This document shows positions 1-9,690 of a stretch of 59,680 nucleotides of DNA, one piece after another. Where the stretch lies: positions 1-59,680 of the forward strand of contig JAICSS010000015.1 in the NCBI GenBank assembly GCA_025936755.1, given 5' to 3'. The stretch comes from Solirubrobacterales bacterium. GTDB lineage: Bacteria > Actinomycetota > Thermoleophilia > Solirubrobacterales > 70-9. Numbering within the stretch: position 1 is the first letter of the stretch; each line of letters starts with the position of its first letter. A model generated the notes under the pieces. It saw only the letters and a list, made by a program, of their open reading frames with translations. It did not search any database and had not been told where the DNA came from. The position numbers and the translations under genes are program-made.

Positions 1-523
1 CGACGGCGTCGACATCACCGGCCTCGACGACACGAATCTGACTCAGCTGCGCCGCGACAAGCACGGCTACGTCTTCCAGTTCTTCAACCTGCTGCCGGTA
101 CTGACCGCGGAGGAGAACCTGGTCCTGCAGCTCTCGATCGCCGGCCGCAAGCCCGACCGGGCCTGGGTCGACCAGCTGGTCCGCACCGTCGGCCTCGAGG
201 ACCGGCGCACGCACCGGCCGGCCGAGCTCTCGGGCGGCCAGCAGCAGCGGGTCGCCGTCGCCCGCGCCCTGGTCAGCAAGCCTGCCGTCGTCTTCGCCGA
301 CGAGCCCACCGGCAACCTCGACTCGAAGGCGAGCGCGGACGTGCTGCGGCTGCTGCGCCAGGCCGTCGACGAGTTCGGCCAGACGGTGGTGATGGTCACC
401 CACGACCCGGTCGCCGCCGCCCACGCCGACCGGCTGATCACGCTGCGGGACGGGAAGATCGTCAGCGACGCCGCCCCCGGCTCGGCCGACGACGTGATCG
501 AGCTGCAGAAGCGGCTTGACTAG
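1..523 (+). CDS. ABC transporter ATP-binding protein, MacB/LolD type (5' partial)
   Basis: The open frame enters from the left edge (first full codon at base 2) and ends at TAG 521-523. It shows the Q-loop region [11 protein letters not shown], the ABC signature [15 protein letters not shown], Walker B with [12 protein letters not shown], and the H-loop VTHD. The Walker A end lies outside the window. The DEPTGNLD form is typical of MacB/LolD/FtsE-type ATPases that power export or lipid-linked mechanotransmission rather than classical import. The stop overlaps the start of the FtsX-like permease at 516, so the two are almost certainly co-translated partners. The transported substrate cannot be told from sequence. 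Confidence 0.95.
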   Translation, partial: DGVDITGLDDTNLTQLRRDKHGYVFQFFNLLPVLTAEENLVLQLSIAGRKPDRAWVDQLVRTVGLEDRRTHRPAELSGGQQQRVAVARALVSKPAVVFADEPTGNLDSKASADVLRLLRQAVDEFGQTVVMVTHDPVAAAHADRLITLRDGKIVSDAAPGSADDVIELQKRLD

Positions 524-3074
524 CCTCGGCCTCAAGAGCCTCTGGGCTCGCAAGGTCCGGGCCCTGCTGACGATCTTCGCCGTCTTCCTCGGCGTCGCCT
601 TCGTCGCCGGGTCCTACGTCCTCACCGACACGATCTTCGCCGCCTTCGACGAAATCTTCAGCGAGTCGCTGAAGGGCACCAGCGTCGTCGTCACCGCCGA
701 GAACCCGGTTGAACAGGAAAGCGGCGAAACGCCGACGATCAGGGCCTCGCTGCTGCCGCGGGTGGAACGGACGCCGGGGGTGCGCCTCGCCGCTGGCGCG
801 ATCTTCTCCCTCGGGGCGTTCTTCAACGGAGACAACGAAAAGATCGGCAACAAATTCGCCCCCAAGTTCATCTCCTCGACCCTGCCGGGCGAGCTCGAGT
901 CGCTGACCTACCTCGACGGTCACCGGCCGCGGGGGCCGACCGAAGCCTCGCTCGAGAAGGCGACCGCCGACGACGTCGGGCTCGAGCTAGGCGACAAGAT
1001 CAAGCTGATCGGCCAGGGAAAGCTGGAGAGCTTCCGCCTCGTCGGCCTCACCCAGCTCGGCAGCACCTCCTTCGGCGGCGCCAGCATCGCCCAGGTGACG
1101 CTGCCGGTCGCCCAGCGCCTCACCCACAAGCGCGGCCGCTTCGACCAGATCTCGGTCGCGGCTGAGGACGGCGTCTCGCCGGAGCTGCTGAAACGCCGGA
1201 TCGAACGGCGGATGCCGCCCGGGGTGAGGGTGGAGACGGGCAAGGAAAACGCCGACCGCGCCTCCGAACAGATCCGCAAAGGCCTCGGCTTCCTGCAGAC
1301 CTTCCTCCTCGTCTTCGGCTTCATCGCCGTCTTCGTCGGCTCCTTCCTCATCTTCAACACCTTCTCGATCACGGTCGCCCAGCGGGTGAGCGAATTCGGG
1401 ATGCTGCGCACCCTCGGCGCCTCGCGCCGCCAGATCCTCACCACGGTGATGGTCGAGGCGATCGCGATCGGGCTGGCCGGGGCGCTGCTCGGCATCGGCG
1501 GCGGCTTCCTCATCGCCAAGGCGATCAACGCCCTCTTCGTCTCCTTCGGGATCGACCTGCCGACCACCGGCCTCGTCCTCGAGTCCCGCACGGTGGTCGT
1601 CGCCCTCCTGGTCGGCGTCCTCGTCACCGCCGTCGCCTCGCTGATCCCGGCCCTGCGCTCGACCCGGGTGCCGCCGATCGCCGCCCTGCACTCGTTCCGC
1701 CCGGCGCCGACGCGGCGGCGGCGCCTGCTCAACCTGGCGCTCTCGCTCCTGCTCGGGGCGGCGGGCCTGGCGATGGTCCTGCTCGGCCTCTTCGGCAGCG
1801 GCGGCGCCGGCACGCGGGCGGGCCTGATCGGCGGCGGGGCGGTGGCGATCGTCTTCGGCGTCTCGGTCTTCAGCCCGCGGCTGGTGCCGCCGCTGGCGGC
1901 GCTGGCCGGCTGGCCGCTGGAGCGAATGCGGCGCCTCACCGGCCGCCTCGCCCGCGAGAACGCGCAGCGCAACCCCAGCCGCACCGCCGTCACCGCGGCG
2001 GCGCTGATGATCGGCCTCGCCCTCGTCGCCTTCGTCACCGTCTTCGCCGCCGGCCTCAAGAGCACCGTCGCCCAGGTCGTCGACGAAAACTTCGCCGGCG
2101 GGCTGATCGTCCAGAACACCGACGGCTTCTCGCCGATCCCCAACGCCGCCGCGATCGCGGCCGGGCGGGTGCCGGGGGTGAAGGCGGTGTCGACCCTGCG
2201 GGGGGCGGAAGCCAAGGCGATCGAAGGCGGCCGGCCCGGCGCCACGATCAAAGTCAACGCCCCCTCCCCCGACATCGGCGAGACGGTCAGCATCGAATGG
2301 AAGCAGGGCGGGCCGGGCGCGCTGCGCCACCTCGGCGACGGCGAGGCGATCGTCTCCGACGACTTCGCCGCCTCCCACGACCTCGGGCTCGGCGACGGCT
2401 TCCAGCTCCTGACCCAGACCGGGGCGCGGCCGCGCTTTCGCGTCGCCGGCGAGTTCGACTCCAAGCTCGGGATCTTCGGCAGCGTCCTCGTCACCCAGCG
2501 GGCGATGGCGCGGGACTTCCGCCAGACCCAGGACCTGACGGACTTCGTCGAGCTCGAAGACGGGGCCGACGCCGAGCGGGTTCAGGCGCTGCTGACGAAA
2601 GGGGTCGAACTCGCCTTCCCCGTCGCCGAAGTGCTGAACCAGGGGGAACTGAAGGAAAGCCGCGAAGAACAGATCAACCAGCTGGTGATGCTGGTGATCG
2701 CCCTGCTCGTCTTCGCGATCCTGATCTCGCTGTTCGGGATCGCCAACACCCTGGCGCTCTCGATCCACGAACGGACGCGGGAGCTGGGGATGCTGCGGGC
2801 GATCGGGATGTCGCGCCGCCAGGTGCGGACGATGATCCGCTACGAGGCCGTGATCACCGCCCTGATCGGGGCGATCCTCGGGATGGCGCTGGGGATCGTC
2901 TTCGCGGCGCTGATCGCCCAGCCGCTGAAGGACGAAGGCTTCACGCTCTCCTACCCGGTCGGCACCCTCGCCCTGCTGCTGGTGCTCGCCGCACTCGCCG
3001 GCGTGCTGGCGGCGATCCTGCCGGCGCGGCGGGCCTCCCGGCTCGACGTGCTGCAGAGCCTCCAGTACGAGTAG
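516..3074 (+). CDS. ABC transporter permease, FtsX/MacB-like, 852 aa
   Basis: The TTG start at 516 overlaps the upstream ATPase stop by 8 bases. The protein has an N-terminal transmembrane helix (about residues 15-38), a MacB-like extracytoplasmic domain, then a three-to-four helix FtsX block near residues 260-380 with the typical [13 protein letters not shown] loop. After more helices (about 405-455 and 490-512) comes a second extracytoplasmic domain, and a second FtsX block follows at about 715-845 with [13 protein letters not shown]. This duplicated arrangement is usual for large single-chain permeases of this family in actinobacteria. It is the membrane partner of the preceding ATPase. 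The substrate is unknown; lipoprotein, lipid or drug release are family possibilities. It ends exactly where the converging esterase gene ends, with no spacer. Confidence 0.93.
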   Translation: MTSLGLKSLWARKVRALLTIFAVFLGVAFVAGSYVLTDTIFAAFDEIFSESLKGTSVVVTAENPVEQESGETPTIRASLLPRVERTPGVRLAAGAIFSLGAFFNGDNEKIGNKFAPKFISSTLPGELESLTYLDGHRPRGPTEASLEKATADDVGLELGDKIKLIGQGKLESFRLVGLTQLGSTSFGGASIAQVTLPVAQRLTHKRGRFDQISVAAEDGVSPELLKRRIERRMPPGVRVETGKENADRASEQIRKGLGFLQTFLLVFGFIAVFVGSFLIFNTFSITVAQRVSEFGMLRTLGASRRQILTTVMVEAIAIGLAGALLGIGGGFLIAKAINALFVSFGIDLPTTGLVLESRTVVVALLVGVLVTAVASLIPALRSTRVPPIAALHSFRPAPTRRRRLLNLALSLLLGAAGLAMVLLGLFGSGGAGTRAGLIGGGAVAIVFGVSVFSPRLVPPLAALAGWPLERMRRLTGRLARENAQRNPSRTAVTAAALMIGLALVAFVTVFAAGLKSTVAQVVDENFAGGLIVQNTDGFSPIPNAAAIAAGRVPGVKAVSTLRGAEAKAIEGGRPGATIKVNAPSPDIGETVSIEWKQGGPGALRHLGDGEAIVSDDFAASHDLGLGDGFQLLTQTGARPRFRVAGEFDSKLGIFGSVLVTQRAMARDFRQTQDLTDFVELEDGADAERVQALLTKGVELAFPVAEVLNQGELKESREEQINQLVMLVIALLVFAILISLFGIANTLALSIHERTRELGMLRAIGMSRRQVRTMIRYEAVITALIGAILGMALGIVFAALIAQPLKDEGFTLSYPVGTLALLLVLAALAGVLAAILPARRASRLDVLQSLQYE

Positions 3075-4133
3075 CTACGCCAGGCCCATCCGCAGGGCGC
3101 CGCAGGCTTCGAGCATGGCTTGCCGCGCCGAGGGGCAGATCGCGGTCAGGTTGGCGAAGGTGTGGACGAGGCCGGGGTGGCGGCGGAGGGCGACCTCGAC
3201 GCCGGCCTGCCGCAACCGCTCGGCGTAGGCCTCGCCCTCGTCGCGCAGCGGGTCGAAGCCGGCGGTGGCGACGTAGGCGGGGGGAAGGCGGCCGAGGTCG
3301 CCGGCCCGGAGGACCGAGACGCGCGGGTCGGAGCGGTCGGTTCCCGGCGGCAGGTAGCGGTCCTCGAAGTAGTCCATGTCGCGGCGGGTGAGGAGGAAGC
3401 CCTCGCGGAAGAGCTGCCGGGAGGGCAGCGGCTGGCTGCAGTCGGTGACGGGGTAGATCAGCAGCTGCATCGCCGGGAGCGGCATCTTTCCGTCGCGCGC
3501 CTGCAGGCAGACGGCTGCCGCCAGGTTGGCGCCGGCGCTGTCGCCGCCGACCGCGACCCGATTCACAGCCAGCGGAGGATCGTCCGGGTATCCGGTTGCC
3601 CAGGCATAGGCCGCGACCGCGTCTTCGACCGCGGCGGGGAAGGGATGCTCGGGGGCGTGCCGGTAATCGACCGCCAGCACCTGCGCGCCGGAATTGGCGG
3701 CGAGGAAGCGGCAGGGAGCGTCATGGGTCTCGAGGTCGCCGATCACCCAGCCGCCGCCGTGGTAGTAGACGAGCAGCGGCAAGGGCTCGGCAGCGGGGAC
3801 GGGGGGCACGTAGAGCCGCGCCGGGATCGTTCCCGCCGGTCCCGGGATCTCGACCTCCTCCACCCGCGCCATCTCGACCCGGGGGCGGCCGGCGACCACC
3901 TGCGCTTCGTAGCGCCGCTGCATCCGCGCGTCGGCCACGTCGGCTCCTTCGGAGAGGCTTTCGCCGCGAGCCAGGGCCGCGATCCGGAGCAGCGCGTGGA
4001 CGTCGGGAGCCAGTGTCTGCCCGTCGAGCCGCGGCGGCGGCCCGAAGAGGAGCCGCTGCAGCCGCGGCGGCAGGTTGCAGGCGAGCCTGAGGACGTTGTG
4101 CTCGACAGCGGCAGGAAAGCGGGGCAGCGCCAC
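3075..4133 (-). CDS. alpha/beta hydrolase, hormone-sensitive-lipase (HSL) family esterase, 352 aa
   Basis: The protein carries the HSL-family oxyanion motif HGGGW (near residue 125), the nucleophile elbow GDSAG (near 200), the acid in GFDPLRDEG (near 295) and the histidine in HPGLVHTF (near 325). These form a complete Ser-Asp-His triad. There is no signal peptide, so it is probably a cytoplasmic carboxylesterase acting on short or medium acyl esters; the substrate is not predictable. It is divergent from a cytochrome P450 gene across a 71-bp spacer containing repeats, which suggests shared control. The stop directly abuts the ABC permease stop. Confidence 0.92.
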   Translation of the reverse strand: MALPRFPAAVEHNVLRLACNLPPRLQRLLFGPPPRLDGQTLAPDVHALLRIAALARGESLSEGADVADARMQRRYEAQVVAGRPRVEMARVEEVEIPGPAGTIPARLYVPPVPAAEPLPLLVYYHGGGWVIGDLETHDAPCRFLAANSGAQVLAVDYRHAPEHPFPAAVEDAVAAYAWATGYPDDPPLAVNRVAVGGDSAGANLAAAVCLQARDGKMPLPAMQLLIYPVTDCSQPLPSRQLFREGFLLTRRDMDYFEDRYLPPGTDRSDPRVSVLRAGDLGRLPPAYVATAGFDPLRDEGEAYAERLRQAGVEVALRRHPGLVHTFANLTAICPSARQAMLEACGALRMGLA

Positions 4134-4204
4134 GGCGGCAGGCTACGTCACACCCGGATCGATGTCACACACTGGCCGCGCGGCCAGGAGGTAGCTTCGA
4201 CTCC
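4134..4204. promoter_or_regulatory. divergent esterase/P450 control region with direct repeat and 14-bp palindrome
   Basis: The heptamer GTCACAC occurs at 4147-4153 and again at 4164-4170, a spacing of 17 bases. A perfect palindrome TGGCCGCGCGGCCA lies at 4173-4186. AGGAGGT at 4186-4192 is the likely ribosome binding site for the GTG start at 4205. The layout looks like an operator region for two divergent genes, but no cognate regulator is adjacent. Assignment as an operator is inference. Confidence 0.4.
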
Positions 4205-5551
4205 GTGGAGGCGACGGCGAAAGCGCGGACGTCGGCCAACGGGCACGGCCCTGGCCCGATCCGCGGGCTGCCCCCGGGGCCGCGGATGCCGCGGGCGCTG
4301 CAGACGGCGATCTGGTCGCGGGAGGCGCAGTGGTTCCTCGAGCAGGGCCGCGCCCGCTTCGGCCCGATGTTCTCGATCAAGATCGCCTACGAAGGCGACT
4401 GGGTCGTGCTCGCCGATCCCGAGCTGGTGAAACAGGTCTTCACCGGCGACCCGAAGGTCTTCCACGCCGGCGAGGGCAACCAGATCCTGCGCCCGATCCT
4501 CGGCGAGAACTCGGTCCTTGTCCTCGACGAGAAGAAGCACATCGGCCAGCGCAAGCTGCTGCTGCCGCCCTTCCACGGCGAGCGGATGCAGGCCTACGGC
4601 GAGAAGATGACCGAGATCGCCGCCCGCGAGATCGAGAGCTGGCCGACCGGGGTCCCCTACAAGCTGCGGCCGCGGATGCAGGCGATCACGCTGGAGATCA
4701 TCCTCGAGACCGTCTTCGGCGTCCACGAGGGCGAGCGGATGGAGCCGCTGCGCGAGGCCCTGCGGGACTTCCTCGACCTGACGACGAACCCGCGGGTGCT
4801 GCTGCCGGTGCTGCTGGTCGGCCCCGACCGGGTCAACCTGATCCCCGCCTTCCGCCGCCGGGTCCAACGGGTCGACCGGCTGATCGCGGCGGAGATCGCC
4901 GAGCGGCGCGCGGCCGAGGACCTGGAGGAGCGCGAGGACGTGCTCTCGCTGCTGCTGCTGGCCCGCCACGAGGACGGCAGCCCGATGAGCGGCGCCGAGA
5001 TCCGCGACGAGCTCCTCACGCTCCTGGTCGCCGGCCACGAGACGACGGCGACGGCGCTCTCCTGGGCGATGGAGCGGCTGACCCGCCACCCGGAGAAGCT
5101 CGAGCGCCTGCGGGCCGAGGTCGAGAGCGGCGAAGAGGAGTACCTGACCGCGACGATCCAGGAGACGCTGCGCCTGCGCCCGGTGATCTCGATCGTGGTC
5201 CGCAAGCTGACCGCGGACGTCGAGCTCGGCGGCTACGAGCTGCCGGCCGGCGCCGGCGTCACCCCCTGCATCCACCTGATCCACCGCGACCCGAATGTCT
5301 ACCCGGACCCCGACCGCTTCCTGCCGGAGCGCTTCCTCGACAACCCGCCCGGCACCTACACCTGGATCCCCTTCGGCGGCGGCGTCCGCCGCTGCCTCGG
5401 CGCCGCCTTCGCCCAGTTCGAGATGGCCGTCGTCCTCCGCGAGCTGGTCCGCCGCCGCCAGATCCAGCCGGCCGACCCCGCCCCCGAGCGCAACTACCGC
5501 CGCGCCATCACCGAGACCCCCCGCCACGACGCCGAAGTGATTTTGAGCTGA
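4205..5551 (+). CDS. cytochrome P450, 448 aa
   Basis: The GTG start at 4205 is preceded by AGGAGGT. Hallmarks are the I-helix oxygen-activation motif AGHETTAT (near residue 276), the K-helix ExxR in ETLRLRP (near 320), the PERF motif, and the heme-binding loop FGGGVRRCLGAAF with the thiolate cysteine near 397. It is a soluble bacterial monooxygenase that needs external electron donors; no ferredoxin or reductase gene is adjacent. The PERF and haem-loop style resemble CYP families often seen in actinobacteria, but subfamily and substrate cannot be assigned by eye. Its neighbour is a divergent esterase, which might act in the same catabolic or tailoring step (inference). Confidence 0.97.
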   Translation: MEATAKARTSANGHGPGPIRGLPPGPRMPRALQTAIWSREAQWFLEQGRARFGPMFSIKIAYEGDWVVLADPELVKQVFTGDPKVFHAGEGNQILRPILGENSVLVLDEKKHIGQRKLLLPPFHGERMQAYGEKMTEIAAREIESWPTGVPYKLRPRMQAITLEIILETVFGVHEGERMEPLREALRDFLDLTTNPRVLLPVLLVGPDRVNLIPAFRRRVQRVDRLIAAEIAERRAAEDLEEREDVLSLLLLARHEDGSPMSGAEIRDELLTLLVAGHETTATALSWAMERLTRHPEKLERLRAEVESGEEEYLTATIQETLRLRPVISIVVRKLTADVELGGYELPAGAGVTPCIHLIHRDPNVYPDPDRFLPERFLDNPPGTYTWIPFGGGVRRCLGAAFAQFEMAVVLRELVRRRQIQPADPAPERNYRRAITETPRHDAEVILS

Positions 5552-5572
5552 CTTGCGGGTATTGGGCTCGCC

Positions 5573-5944
5573 ATGAAGCCCGGCAGCCGCGAGACGATTC
5601 CGACGATCTCCGAGGTGGTGCGCGATGCGACGGCGATCGTCGATCCCGAGGGCATCGATACCGCGGTGATCGGTTTCTTCGAGAGCTTCGAGGACGACGA
5701 CCGGCCGGCGACCGCCGCCGAGGACCTGCAGGGCGAGCTCCTCAGCACCGTCCGCGGCATCGACCCCGAGGGCGACGACCCCGCCGCCCTCGCCGCCGCC
5801 GCGGCGGCCGTCTGGCTCGCCACCAACCCCAGCCAGGCCGACAACGGCGACCACGTCCTCCGCGAGGGCGTCCGCTTCGTCTTCGAAGGCAGCCCACCCG
5901 AGCCGCTGGCCGAGTGGCTCGCGGCTCGGGGCGTAGAGCTCTAG
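5573..5944 (+). CDS. hypothetical acidic protein, 123 aa
   Basis: Starts with ATG 21 bases after the P450 stop and ends one base before the converging NrdJ stop. The protein is strongly acidic and alanine-rich, with no signal peptide, membrane segment or cysteine. The middle (about residues 70-95) is a run of alanines followed by an aromatic stretch, and the C-terminus ends in an amphipathic helix. I do not recognise a family. Codon use matches neighbouring core genes, with third positions overwhelmingly G or C, which supports real coding. Position suggests co-transcription with the P450 gene; function unknown. Confidence 0.7.
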   Translation: MKPGSRETIPTISEVVRDATAIVDPEGIDTAVIGFFESFEDDDRPATAAEDLQGELLSTVRGIDPEGDDPAALAAAAAAVWLATNPSQADNGDHVLREGVRFVFEGSPPEPLAEWLAARGVEL

Positions 5945-5945
5945 A

Positions 5946-8765
5946 TCAACCGCAGCCGGTGTTGTTGCCGCACTGAGAACAGGTGTAGCAAGACCCCGTC
6001 CGCTGCATCATCCCGCCGCACTGTTCGCAGGCCGGACCGAGCTCGAGGCCCTGCATCTTGGCGGGACGAACCGGAGGCTCTTCGGTCATAGCCGAGGCGG
6101 CCGGCACCGGAGTGCTCGCCTTGGCGGCCTCGCCGTTGCCGTTGCCGCCGTTCGAGTGGCCGTTGCCGTTGGCGGGGCCGGCGGTGTCGGTCGGGATGCC
6201 GAGTCCCAGCTGCGAGGTCTCGGCTTCCTTCTTGTTGCGCACCTCCTGGGTCAGGATCCCCAGTTCCTCGAGCACTTCCGTGTCCTCGATGAAGCGGCTC
6301 GCGAGCCAGCGCATGATGTAGTCCGGCATCGATTTGGCGAAGGGGATCTCCGGGTTCCGCGTCATGCCCTCCGGCTCGAAGCGCATGTAGCTGAACTTCT
6401 GGACGAAGGTCTCGAGCGGGACCCCGTACTGGAGGCCGAGCGAGATCGCGGTCGCGAAGGCGTTGAGCAGCCCGCGCAGCGTCGAGCCCTCCTTGCCGAT
6501 GTCGGTGAGGAAGATCTCGCCGAGGGTGCCGTCGTCGTATTTGCCGGCGGTGATGTAGCCCTCGTGCCCGGCGATGTTGAACTTGTGGGTGATCGATTCG
6601 CGCTCGAGCGGCATCTTCTTCCGCACCGGCTCGGCCATCTGCACTTCGGCCTCCGCCTCCTTCTCGTCCTGGGCGTCGGTCCGCAGCGCCTGCGCCGTCT
6701 TCGAGCCGTCGCGGTAGATCGCCAGCGCCTTGAGGCCGCCCTTCCAGCCGCGGGTGTAGGCGTCGGCGATGTCCTCGACCGTCGCCGTCTGCGGCAGGTT
6801 GACGGTCTTCGAGATCGCCCCGGAGATGAACGGCTGGGTCGCCGCCATCATGTCGATGTGGCCGGTGTGGGAGATCGCCCGCTCGCCGACCGCGACGTCG
6901 AAGACCGGCAGGTGCTCGTCCTTCAGGCCCGGCGCGCCGACGATCGTGTTGCTCTCCTTGATGTGGGCCTCGATCTGGTCGATCTCCGCCTCGGTGTAGC
7001 CGAGCGTCCGCAGCGCCAGCGGCACCGAGCGGTTGGCGATCGTCATCTGCCCGCCGCCGACCAGCTCCTTGAACTTGACCAGGGAGAAGTCGGGCTCGAT
7101 CCCGGTCGTGTCGCAGTCCATCAGGAAGCTGATCGTCCCGGTCGGGGCCAGCACCGTCGCCTGCGCGTTGCGGTAGCCGTGCTCCTCGCCGAGCTCGACC
7201 GCTTCGTCCCAGGCCCGCTGCGCGGCCTCGAGCAGCTCGCCCTTGATCCCGGTCCCGTCGACGTCGTAGGAGGCGTCGCGGTGCATCCGCATGACCCCGT
7301 TGTGCGGCTCGCGGTTCTTCCCGTACTCCTCGTAGGGCCCGGTCGCCCCGGCGGCGATCAGCGCCGACTGGCGGTAGGCGCGGCCGGTCATCAGCGCCGT
7401 GATCGCGGCGGCGACGTTGCGGCCCTCGTCGGAGTCGTAGGGGAGGCCGTCGCTCATCAGCAGGGCGCCGAGGTTGGCGTAGCCGAGCCCGAGCTGGCGG
7501 AAGCGGTTGGCGTTCTCGGTGATCTCCTCGGTCGGGTAGCTGGAGAAGCCGACGACGATCTCCTGGGCGAGGAAGACGATGTCGACGGCGTGCTCGAACT
7601 CGGCCGTGTCGAAGCTGCCGTCCTCGCGGCGGAACTTCATCAGGTTGAGCGAGGCGAGGTTGCAGGCCGAGTCGTCGACGTGCATGTACTCGCTGCAGGG
7701 GTTGGAGGCGTTGATCCGGCCCGACTCCGGGCAGGTGTGCCAGCGGTTGATGATCGTGTCGTACTGGACGCCCGGGTCGGCGCAGCGCCAGGCGGCGTCG
7801 GCGATCTGGTTCATCAGGTCGCGCGCGTCGACCGTCTTCACCGGCTCGCCGCTGGTCCGCGCGGTCAGGTGCCACTCCTCGCCGGCCTCGACCGCCTCCA
7901 TGAACTCGTCGGTGACCCGGACCGAGTTGTTGGCGTTCTGGTACTGGATCGAGGTGAAGCCCTCGCCGTCGATCGACATGTCGAAGCCGGCGTCGCGGAG
8001 GGCGGCGGCCTTCTTCTCCTCGTCGGCCTTGCACCAGATGAAGTGCTCGACGTCCGGGTGGTCGACGTCGAGGACGACCATCTTCGCCGCCCGCCGCGTC
8101 TTGCCGCCGGACTTGATCGTCCCGGCCCAGGCGTCGGCGCCGCGCATGAAGCTGACCGGGCCGCTGGCGGTGCCGCCCTTCTGCAGCTGCTCCATCGAGC
8201 CGCGGATGTTGGAGAGGTTGATGCCCGAGCCGCTGCCGCCGCGGAAGATCTTGCCCTCTTTGGTGTTCCAGTCGAGGATCGACTCCATCGTGTCCTCGAC
8301 GCTCAGGATGAAGCAGGCCGAGCACTGCGGCGTCTCCTCGAAGCCGACGTTGAACCAGACCGGCGAGTTGAAGGCCGCCTTCTGGTTGAGCAGGATCGCG
8401 GTCAGCTCCATCTCGAAGGCGTCGGCGTCCTCCCCGGAGGCGAAGTAGCCGCCCTCGCGCCCCCAGTTGGAGATCGTCCCGGCGACGCGGCCGATCATCT
8501 GTTTCACCGAGCTCTCGCGCTCGGGGCTGCCGAGCTGGCCGCGGAAGTACTTCTGGGCGACGATGTTGGTCGCGTTCTGGGACCAGGCCTTCGGGAACTC
8601 GACCCCGCGCTGCTCGAAGGCCGGGCTCTCGGGATTGCCGATCACCGCGTCGCGGGTCTCCCACTCGACCTCGTCGAAGGGATGGACCCCGGGCGTCGAA
8701 AATCGCCGCTCGATCGAGAGGCCCTGGAGACCGTTTTTCGGGCTGGCAAGTGCGGTCTTCGACAT
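5946..8765 (-). CDS. nrdJ: vitamin B12-dependent ribonucleotide reductase (class II), 939 aa
   Basis: Reduces ribonucleotides to deoxyribonucleotides using adenosylcobalamin, independent of oxygen. Visible landmarks are the N-terminal cysteine region CSACFILSVEDTMES, the glycine-rich SGSGINLSNIRG stretch, NPCSEYMHVDDSACNLASLN with the catalytic-site cysteine and glutamate, and the loop GTISFLMDCDTTGIEPD. A C-terminal tail has two CxxC pairs (CEQCGG and CSQCG), fitting the redox/zinc tail of this subfamily. A flexible Gly/Asn/Gly linker precedes that tail. The start at 8765 (MSKTALASPK) is chosen because AGGAGC lies just upstream; the frame is open farther upstream but shows no protein-like sequence. 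I saw no cobalamin riboswitch in the 172-base leader. Confidence 0.96.
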   Translation of the reverse strand: MSKTALASPKNGLQGLSIERRFSTPGVHPFDEVEWETRDAVIGNPESPAFEQRGVEFPKAWSQNATNIVAQKYFRGQLGSPERESSVKQMIGRVAGTISNWGREGGYFASGEDADAFEMELTAILLNQKAAFNSPVWFNVGFEETPQCSACFILSVEDTMESILDWNTKEGKIFRGGSGSGINLSNIRGSMEQLQKGGTASGPVSFMRGADAWAGTIKSGGKTRRAAKMVVLDVDHPDVEHFIWCKADEEKKAAALRDAGFDMSIDGEGFTSIQYQNANNSVRVTDEFMEAVEAGEEWHLTARTSGEPVKTVDARDLMNQIADAAWRCADPGVQYDTIINRWHTCPESGRINASNPCSEYMHVDDSACNLASLNLMKFRREDGSFDTAEFEHAVDIVFLAQEIVVGFSSYPTEEITENANRFRQLGLGYANLGALLMSDGLPYDSDEGRNVAAAITALMTGRAYRQSALIAAGATGPYEEYGKNREPHNGVMRMHRDASYDVDGTGIKGELLEAAQRAWDEAVELGEEHGYRNAQATVLAPTGTISFLMDCDTTGIEPDFSLVKFKELVGGGQMTIANRSVPLALRTLGYTEAEIDQIEAHIKESNTIVGAPGLKDEHLPVFDVAVGERAISHTGHIDMMAATQPFISGAISKTVNLPQTATVEDIADAYTRGWKGGLKALAIYRDGSKTAQALRTDAQDEKEAEAEVQMAEPVRKKMPLERESITHKFNIAGHEGYITAGKYDDGTLGEIFLTDIGKEGSTLRGLLNAFATAISLGLQYGVPLETFVQKFSYMRFEPEGMTRNPEIPFAKSMPDYIMRWLASRFIEDTEVLEELGILTQEVRNKKEAETSQLGLGIPTDTAGPANGNGHSNGGNGNGEAAKASTPVPAASAMTEEPPVRPAKMQGLELGPACEQCGGMMQRTGSCYTCSQCGNNTGCG

Positions 8766-8937
8766 CAAAATGCTCCTATCTGGGCGGCTTTCGGCGGTAA
8801 CTACGCAGGATCGCTCACCGACCGGTCGGAAAAAGTGCCCGAAGTCGCAATTAAAGGCATCGCGCGCGGGCGCAACCGCTCTCCAAATGGTGACAAGTCC
8901 GCAATATCGGCATGAACTTCCGGGTAGCCTCTGTGTC
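8766..8937. promoter_or_regulatory. divergent nrdJ / hlyIII intergenic region
   Basis: 172 bases between two divergent genes. It contains a perfect 12-bp palindrome CCGACCGGTCGG at 8818-8829 and an AT-rich patch around 8848-8856. Neither a B12-box-like element nor paired NrdR boxes could be recognised. It must hold promoters for one or both genes, but I cannot place -35/-10 pairs with confidence. Confidence 0.35.
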
Positions 8938-9690
8938 ATGGAGGAACTGCGCAGGGGCGCAGAGCGGATGGGCGAGAAAGCCACGGCTGCCCGCGAGGCC
9001 GTCGAAGAGCGTGCGACCGCGGCCAAAGAGGCGACGGCCGAGGCGATTGCGGCGGTCAAGCCGAAGCTGCGCGGCGTCTCGCACGAGTGGGCCTTCTTCC
9101 TCTCGCTCGGTTTCGGCGCCGCCCTGATCATCCTCGCCAAAACGCCGAAGGCGACTCTGGCGGTGGCGATCTACGCGGTCAGCCTCTCGGCCCTGTTCGG
9201 GACCAGCGCCCTCTACCACCGGGTCAACTGGTCGCGGCCGCAGGTGCGCCAGTGGATGCGCCGGCTCGACCACAGCATGATCTTCTTCCTCATCGCCGGC
9301 ACCTACACGCCCTTCGCCCTGCTGGTCCTCGAAGGCACCCTGGCGATGGCGATCCTCGCCGTCGTCTGGGTCGGCGCCGTCGCCGGCGCGATCGTCGAGA
9401 TGATCTGGATCGACCACCCGAAATGGGCCTCGGCCCTGATCTACCTCGCGCTCGGCTGGGTAGCGGTCGCCACCTTCCCCGACCTCTGGTCGGAGATGGG
9501 GCCGGCGGGGACCCTGCTCGTCGCCGCCGGCGGCCTCCTCTACACCGCCGGCGCCGTCGTCTACGCCGTCCAGCGCCCCAACCCGAGCCCGGCGGTCTTC
9601 GGCTACCACGAGGTCTTCCACCTCTTCGTCATCGCCGCCGCGATCGCCCACTTCTCCGCAATCGCCTTCTTCGCCCTCCCGCACGGTTAG
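8938..9690 (+). CDS. hemolysin III / YqfA (PAQR-like) family membrane protein, 250 aa
   Basis: Start at ATG 8938; earlier in-frame codons lie inside the nrdJ leader and read as low-complexity noise. Residues 1-45 form a charged Ala/Glu-rich helix. Seven membrane helices follow, with family signatures SALYHR, RLDHSMIFF, GTYTP and GYHEVFHLFVIAAAIAH; the last holds conserved metal-binding-type histidines. The family is named after a reported hemolysin, but its members are mostly housekeeping membrane proteins of the progestin/adipoQ receptor superfamily, possibly ceramidase-like or metal homeostasis proteins. The extended N-terminal helix is unusual for the family. The end overlaps the converging nucleotidyltransferase stop by 4 bases. 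Confidence 0.9.
   Translation: MEELRRGAERMGEKATAAREAVEERATAAKEATAEAIAAVKPKLRGVSHEWAFFLSLGFGAALIILAKTPKATLAVAIYAVSLSALFGTSALYHRVNWSRPQVRQWMRRLDHSMIFFLIAGTYTPFALLVLEGTLAMAILAVVWVGAVAGAIVEMIWIDHPKWASALIYLALGWVAVATFPDLWSEMGPAGTLLVAAGGLLYTAGAVVYAVQRPNPSPAVFGYHEVFHLFVIAAAIAHFSAIAFFALPHG

Noticed and set aside
5941..8664. 907-aa alternative minus-strand frame inside nrdJ
   Set aside because: Arg/Gly/Ala-rich noise; the other frame encodes a complete class II ribonucleotide reductase.
6156..8915. 919-aa plus-strand frame antisense to nrdJ
   Set aside because: Shadow of the real gene; no domain-like sequence.
8766..8937. Cobalamin riboswitch or NrdR boxes upstream of nrdJ
   Set aside because: No B12-box-like core and no paired NrdR-type repeats could be found by eye in the leader.
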